A DNA stretch of 64,000 bases from Nitrospira sp. (GTDB lineage Bacteria > Nitrospirota > Nitrospiria > Nitrospirales > Nitrospiraceae). Shown here piece by piece: positions 60,692 through 64,000 of this stretch (the stretch's first letter is position 1; each line of letters starts with the position of its first letter). Made by a program: the position numbers and the translations under genes. The DNA is taken from NCBI GenBank assembly GCA_031315995.1, contig JALDRG010000005.1, positions 1 through 64,000 of the forward strand. Direction: 5' to 3'. Under the pieces are notes generated by a model. It had not been told where the DNA came from, did not search any database, and worked only from the letters and a program-made list of their open reading frames with translations.

Positions 60692-62145
60692 GGATTCAAG
60701 TGGTCGTCGCAACATCTTAACGAAGGAGGTTGCGATGAACATTCGAAAGCGGCGTTCGGATCGGTCTGGGCGGCCCCCCTTGCTGTCACCAGGTCGACCG
60801 TCAGTGGCAGGAGGAGAGGAACGGCGACGGTTCTGGGCAGCGATCGCGGCAGGCATGGCCAGTGAGGATGCCGCAATCGAGGCCGGTGTGTCGCCGCCGG
60901 TAGGAACAAGATGGTTCCGGAAGGCAGGCGGCATGCCACCAGCGATGTTTGGATGCTCGGCGAGGCCGCTCTCCGGCCGGTATCTCTCGTTTGCAGAGCG
61001 AGAGGAGATCGCGCTCCTTCGCGTGCAAGGTTACTCTATGCAGGAGGTCGCTCGCCGACTCGGGCGGGCGGCATCGACGATCTCCCGGGAGTTGCGGCGC
61101 AACGCCGCCACCCGAAGCAGCGGTCTGGCCTATCGCGCGACCACAGCGCAATGGCACGCCGAGCGAGCCGCTCGCCGTCCCAAGCCGGCCAAGCTGGCGC
61201 AAAACGCGATCTTGCGGGCGTATGTGGAGGACCGACTGGCTGGCGTCGTCGTCGCTCCAAACGGAGCGCCTGTGCCCGGCCCGGCCGTGCCCTGGAAAGG
61301 CCGTCGGCATGGACCGCGGCAGGATAGGCGGTGGGCACAAGCCTGGAGCCCGGAACAGATCGCCCGGCGCCTGTCGGTCGACTTCCCGGAAGATGAGACC
61401 ATGCGCATCAGCCATGAAGCCATCTATCAAGCGCTGTTCGTTCACGCTCGGGGTGCGCTGCGCCGCGAGCTGGCGGCCTATTTGCGCACTGGGCAGGTAT
61501 TGCGGATGCCGAGGGCGCGCACGCACAGGCGAGGCAAGGCCTTCATCTCGCCCGAGATCATGATCAGTCAACGTCCGGCAGAGGCCGCCGATCGCGCCAT
61601 GCCGGGCCACTGGGAAGGGGACCTCATTCTGGGGCTGGGCAGCTCCGCGATCGGCACCTTGGTGGAGCGCACGACGCGCTTCACCCTACTGCTGCACCTG
61701 CCTCGCATGACGGGCCATGGCCATGAGGCTCGCGTGAAGAACGGACCCGCGCTCGCCGGACACGGTGCCGAGGCCGTGCGTGACGCCATCACGCACACGA
61801 TCATCACCTTGCCTGAGCAGCTTCGCCGGTCGCTGACTTGGGATCAAGGGGCTGAGATGGCCCAGCACGCACGCCTGAAGATCGACGCAGGCGTACAGGT
61901 CTACTTCTGCGATCCTCACAGCCCCTGGCAACGCGGCACCAACGAAAACACCAATGGGTTGCTGCGCCAGTACTTCCCGAAAGGCACGGATCTGAGCGTG
62001 CACAGCGCCGAGGAGGTGGCGGCCGTGGCGGCCGCCCTCAACGCCAGGCCCCGAAAAACGCTTGATTGGAAAACGCCTGCAGAGGCACTTGACCAGTTGT
62101 CCCGATAGACCAACAAAGCCTATGTTGCGACGACCACTTGAATCC
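60692..62145 (+). mobile_element. IS30-family insertion sequence inside IS3 orfB
   Basis: Left end GGATTCAAGTGGTCGTCGCA (60692-) is the exact inverse of the right end ATGTTGCGACGACCACTTGA (62122-) ending GAATCC at 62145, a perfect 24-base inverted repeat. A two-base GC flanks both sides, in keeping with a short target duplication. The transposase gene inside is intact, so the element may still be active. Confidence 0.9.
60735..62108 (+). CDS. IS30-family transposase
   Basis: A 457-residue transposase starting ATG after AAGGAGG. The N-terminal helix-turn-helix region includes YLSFAEREEIALLRVQGYSM and VARRLGRAASTISRELRRN. The DDE core shows GHWEGDLILGLGSSAIGTLV (first Asp), TWDQGAEMAQHA (second) and PWQRGTNENTNGLLRQYFPK (Glu). 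Because the broken IS3 orfB is in the same frame with no stop, the open frame runs back to 60234, but the fused part is not expected to be made as part of the transposase. Confidence 0.94.
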   Translation: MNIRKRRSDRSGRPPLLSPGRPSVAGGEERRRFWAAIAAGMASEDAAIEAGVSPPVGTRWFRKAGGMPPAMFGCSARPLSGRYLSFAEREEIALLRVQGYSMQEVARRLGRAASTISRELRRNAATRSSGLAYRATTAQWHAERAARRPKPAKLAQNAILRAYVEDRLAGVVVAPNGAPVPGPAVPWKGRRHGPRQDRRWAQAWSPEQIARRLSVDFPEDETMRISHEAIYQALFVHARGALRRELAAYLRTGQVLRMPRARTHRRGKAFISPEIMISQRPAEAADRAMPGHWEGDLILGLGSSAIGTLVERTTRFTLLLHLPRMTGHGHEARVKNGPALAGHGAEAVRDAITHTIITLPEQLRRSLTWDQGAEMAQHARLKIDAGVQVYFCDPHSPWQRGTNENTNGLLRQYFPKGTDLSVHSAEEVAAVAAALNARPRKTLDWKTPAEALDQLSR

Positions 62146-62415
62146 GCCCAGTACACCAGCGAGTCGTTCCAACGGCTCCTGGCGGACCAGGGCCTCTCCT
62201 GCAGCATGAGCCGTTCAGGCAACGTGTGGGATAACGCGGCGATGGAGAGCTTCTTCTCCTCGCTGAAGACCGAGCGAACCGCGCGCAAAACGTACCGAAC
62301 ACGAGACCAGGCGAAAGCCGACGTGTTCGACTACATCGAGTGCTTCTACAATCCTAAACGGCGGCACTCGACGCTTGGCTATATGAGTCCTATGGAGTTC
62401 GAAACGAAGGTGTAG
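62146..62415 (+). pseudogene. IS3-family transposase OrfB, C-terminal part
   Basis: After the IS30 insert the OrfB frame resumes with QYTSESFQRLLADQGLSCSM and NVWDNAAMESFFSSLKTE, which holds the catalytic Glu of the DDE triad, and ends RRHSTLGYMSPMEFETKV. This is the normal OrfB end, 13 bases before the right inverted repeat. Confidence 0.88.
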
Positions 62416-62427
62416 TGAGCGTAGGAT

Positions 62428-62455
62428 GGTGTCAACGAAACCGGCAACAGCTCAG
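62428..62455 (-). repeat. IS3-family element, right inverted repeat
   Basis: GGTGTCAACGAAACCGGCAA plus CAGCTCAG, the inverse of 59747-59774 with four mismatches. Confidence 0.85.
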
Positions 62456-63276
62456 TCTCGGATCAGACCATTGGTGTTCTCGTTTACCCCACGTTCCCAC
62501 GCGTGATAGGGCGTGGCAAAGAAGACGTGGGTCTGCAGGCACTGCGCGGTATTCCGGTGTCCGGCAAACTCTTTCCCGTTGTCGTAGGTAATGGTGTGGA
62601 CATGCTGGCGGAACGGTTTCAGGCGACGCACGGTGGTGCGTGGCTTGAGCTGTGGGCCGAGACAGTTTCGAGATGATCGTGAACAAGCTTTTGCGCTCAA
62701 CATGCGTCAAGAGCCTACCTTGATGGCGGGTGCCCACATGCGTGTCGCCCTCCCAATCGCCCAGTCGTGACTTGGCCGCCACGATCGCCGGCCGCTCAGC
62801 GATGTCGATCCGAGCGGGATCACGCCGCGTCCGGCGTGCTGCGCCCCACGCTGGTTGTATCGCTTGCCCCGTCGACGCAAGAAGCGCCAGAGATCACCGC
62901 CCATGCGCTTGTTCGCCCAGATCATCTGATAGATCCATTCAGGGCTAAGCGAGAGGCCACGTTCATTCCGCAACCAAAAGCTGGGCTGTTTCGGACTCCA
63001 CCGTTCCGCCCGGAGCTTCCGGATAAGAGCGCGACGAACACCGCTGGTCAGTTTGCGTGACTGGTGCCGAACCTGCTGCTGTCGAGCCTGGGCCGAGCGC
63101 TGCGCTTGCTGAAACCGGTAGCCCCGCCGCCCTGTGTTCCGAGCTAGTTCCCGACTGACCGTCCCTTGGCTGAACCCCAGAGCGTGGCTGATCTCGGCCT
63201 GGTCTTGCCCGCCTTTCGCAAGGCATAGAGCTGACATCGATCTTCGTACGTGATCCGACGATACGTCCTCATTCAT
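62456..63276 (-). pseudogene. IS30-family transposase, frameshifted and truncated
   Basis: On the minus strand the start reads MRTYRRITYEDRCQLYALRK, then after a frame change QDQAEISHALGFSQGTVSRE, RWSPKQPSFWLRNERGLSLS and RGKRYNQRGAQHAGRGVIP. Another frame gives AKSRLGDWEGDTHVGTRHQG, and a last one TITYDNGKEFAGHRNTAQCL and NENTNGLIRD. At least three frameshifts and loss of the C-terminus make it non-functional. Confidence 0.85.
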
Positions 63277-63346
63277 AACCTCTTGGTGTGCTAAGAGGTT
63301 ACTCCTTCACGCCGTCGGTGAAATTATGCACTGGCTACTTGAATCC
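62456..63346 (-). mobile_element. Second IS30-family element, truncated remnant
   Basis: A minus-strand IS30-type element whose outer end is GGATTCAAGTAGCCAGTGCA (minus strand, beginning at 63346), sharing GGATTCAAGT with the first IS30 end. Its other end is missing: the transposase frame stops where the IS3 right end begins (62455). Confidence 0.75.
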
Positions 63347-63436
63347 ACGAATAATTAAACAATTACAAAGAGAAGATTACGGTTTCAAAACAGACTGCTC
63401 TCAAAAAGGGAAGTCACTTCTTGTTACCCAGAAAGA
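63277..63436. other. Spacer between IS30 remnant and the peroxiredoxin-like gene
   Basis: It holds the IS30 end (to 63346) and about 90 AT-rich bases downstream of the peroxiredoxin-like gene. ACAGACTGCTCTCAAAAAGG near 63390 shows no strong hairpin. Confidence 0.35.
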
Positions 63437-63964
63437 TTATTCATACGTTCCTCGAATCGGATAATTATTTGCTCGGATCCACTCTACGGTTTCAACCAAT
63501 TCTCCAAGATCAGCTCGGTTAAACGGTGTGTTGGATATATCAATCAACTGAACCTTCCCATCGGCATTGACGGCTAACATGCCAGGCTCGGCAAAAGGCT
63601 GATCAGTTTCTTGTGGTGATCGGGGATGTGAAATATAAAGTCCCAGGTCCTGCATTTGTGCTATGGATAGTCCATAGGCAACAGGGAACGTCAGTCTACT
63701 GGATTCGACCATGGACATGGCTTTGTGTTCGGGGTCTCCAGATACCGCAATGACCTCGGCTCCTGTGGCAAGAAATTTTTCTTTCAAACTTTCAAGTCGC
63801 GTGAGGTATTGCTTGCAGATCGGGCAATGAAAACCTCGGTAAACAAACACGAGCTTCCAATTGCCTTTTTGCTGAGGTGTTCCTAAGATCTCTTGTCCAC
63901 CGCCAACTAATGGCAGGGTGATGGGGGGAAGTGGCCTTCCTGAGGATAGTTTTATCGTCGACAT
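63437..63964 (-). CDS. Peroxiredoxin-like (AhpC/TSA-family) protein
   Basis: A 175-residue thioredoxin-fold protein. The active-site region reads [20 protein letters not shown] near residue 40-58, a CxxC variant with the redox Cys in the peroxiredoxin position, followed by [20 protein letters not shown] and [20 protein letters not shown]. This matches the redoxin family often called AhpC/TSA-like, whose members reduce peroxides or act as thiol oxidoreductases. ATG 63964 follows AGGAGAAAAACTT. It stands alone beside the IS cluster. Confidence 0.88.
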   Translation of the reverse strand: MSTIKLSSGRPLPPITLPLVGGGQEILGTPQQKGNWKLVFVYRGFHCPICKQYLTRLESLKEKFLATGAEVIAVSGDPEHKAMSMVESSRLTFPVAYGLSIAQMQDLGLYISHPRSPQETDQPFAEPGMLAVNADGKVQLIDISNTPFNRADLGELVETVEWIRANNYPIRGTYE

Positions 63965-64000
63965 AAGTTTTTCTCCTAGAAATTTCTCTCTTTAAGGCCT

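Larger units (their letters stand above)
59748..62454 (+). mobile_element. IS3-family insertion sequence, interrupted by an IS30-family element
   Basis: Inverted repeats of 28 bases bound an orfA and an orfB of IS3 type. orfB is frameshifted and split by an IS30-family insertion (60692-62145), so the element cannot move by itself. Without the insert it would be about 1.25 kb, normal for the family. No clear target duplication is seen at its ends. Confidence 0.88.

Noticed and set aside
60234..60734. A genuine 624-residue IS3-IS30 fusion transposase
   Set aside because: The join is a by-product of the IS30 insertion; the IS30 transposase has its own ATG and AAGGAGG at 60735.

Overview
The window is a chromosomal segment of a GC-rich, diderm (Gram-negative-type) bacterium. 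Outer-membrane features (TonB-ExbB-ExbD, a porin, several lipoproteins), two-component signalling, and short dispersed intergenic repeats of a style I associate with Nitrospira point to Nitrospirota, probably a Nitrospira-like nitrifier. This is inference from protein flavour and layout, because no rRNA or taxonomic marker is present.

Layout. 1-9.3 kb is amino-acid and housekeeping metabolism: the end of pssA, a leucine-type T-box leader feeding leuA, a cupin, leuB, an NHL beta-propeller, asd, a DUF2905 membrane protein, a SpoIID-like protein and queA, with a SurA/PpiD-like chaperone fragment facing queA. 9.4-20.8 kb holds an RDD protein, the cell-shape operon mreB-mreC-mreD-mrdA-rodA, then rng, dprA and topA. 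21-24 kb carries a tandem bacterioferritin pair whose active sites look complementary, and a translationally coupled HD-GYP/AraC pair lying directly behind a strong terminator. 24-36 kb is an iron and redox island: a His-bearing four-helix membrane protein, an FMN-binding exported protein, a lipoprotein, a porin, a small zinc-ribbon protein, a Fur-box-like divergent promoter, ApbE flavin transferase, TonB/ExbD/ExbB, a ferric-iron ABC transporter (FbpCBA type) and Fur.

36-42 kb is mixed: a Panacea-like protein, a degenerate receiver, a NarL-type regulator, an M32 carboxypeptidase, an O-methyltransferase and a DMT exporter. 42-51 kb is a signalling region: a 1216-residue hybrid histidine kinase, a sigma-54 response regulator, and then two paralogous two-gene modules (about 85-residue protein plus DNA-binding-only LuxR protein), each behind a sigma-54-like promoter. 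I consider these modules the most likely undescribed system here. 51-57 kb has YgfZ, a pseudo-receiver, a TPR protein, and thiamine genes (thi4, thiC) under a TPP riboswitch with a terminator.

57-64 kb is a decaying accessory stretch: a GNAT remnant, a small monooxygenase, an HNH (YajD-like) protein, a gene cut by an IS3-family element that is itself split by an IS30-family element, a second frameshifted IS30-family remnant, and an intact peroxiredoxin-like gene.
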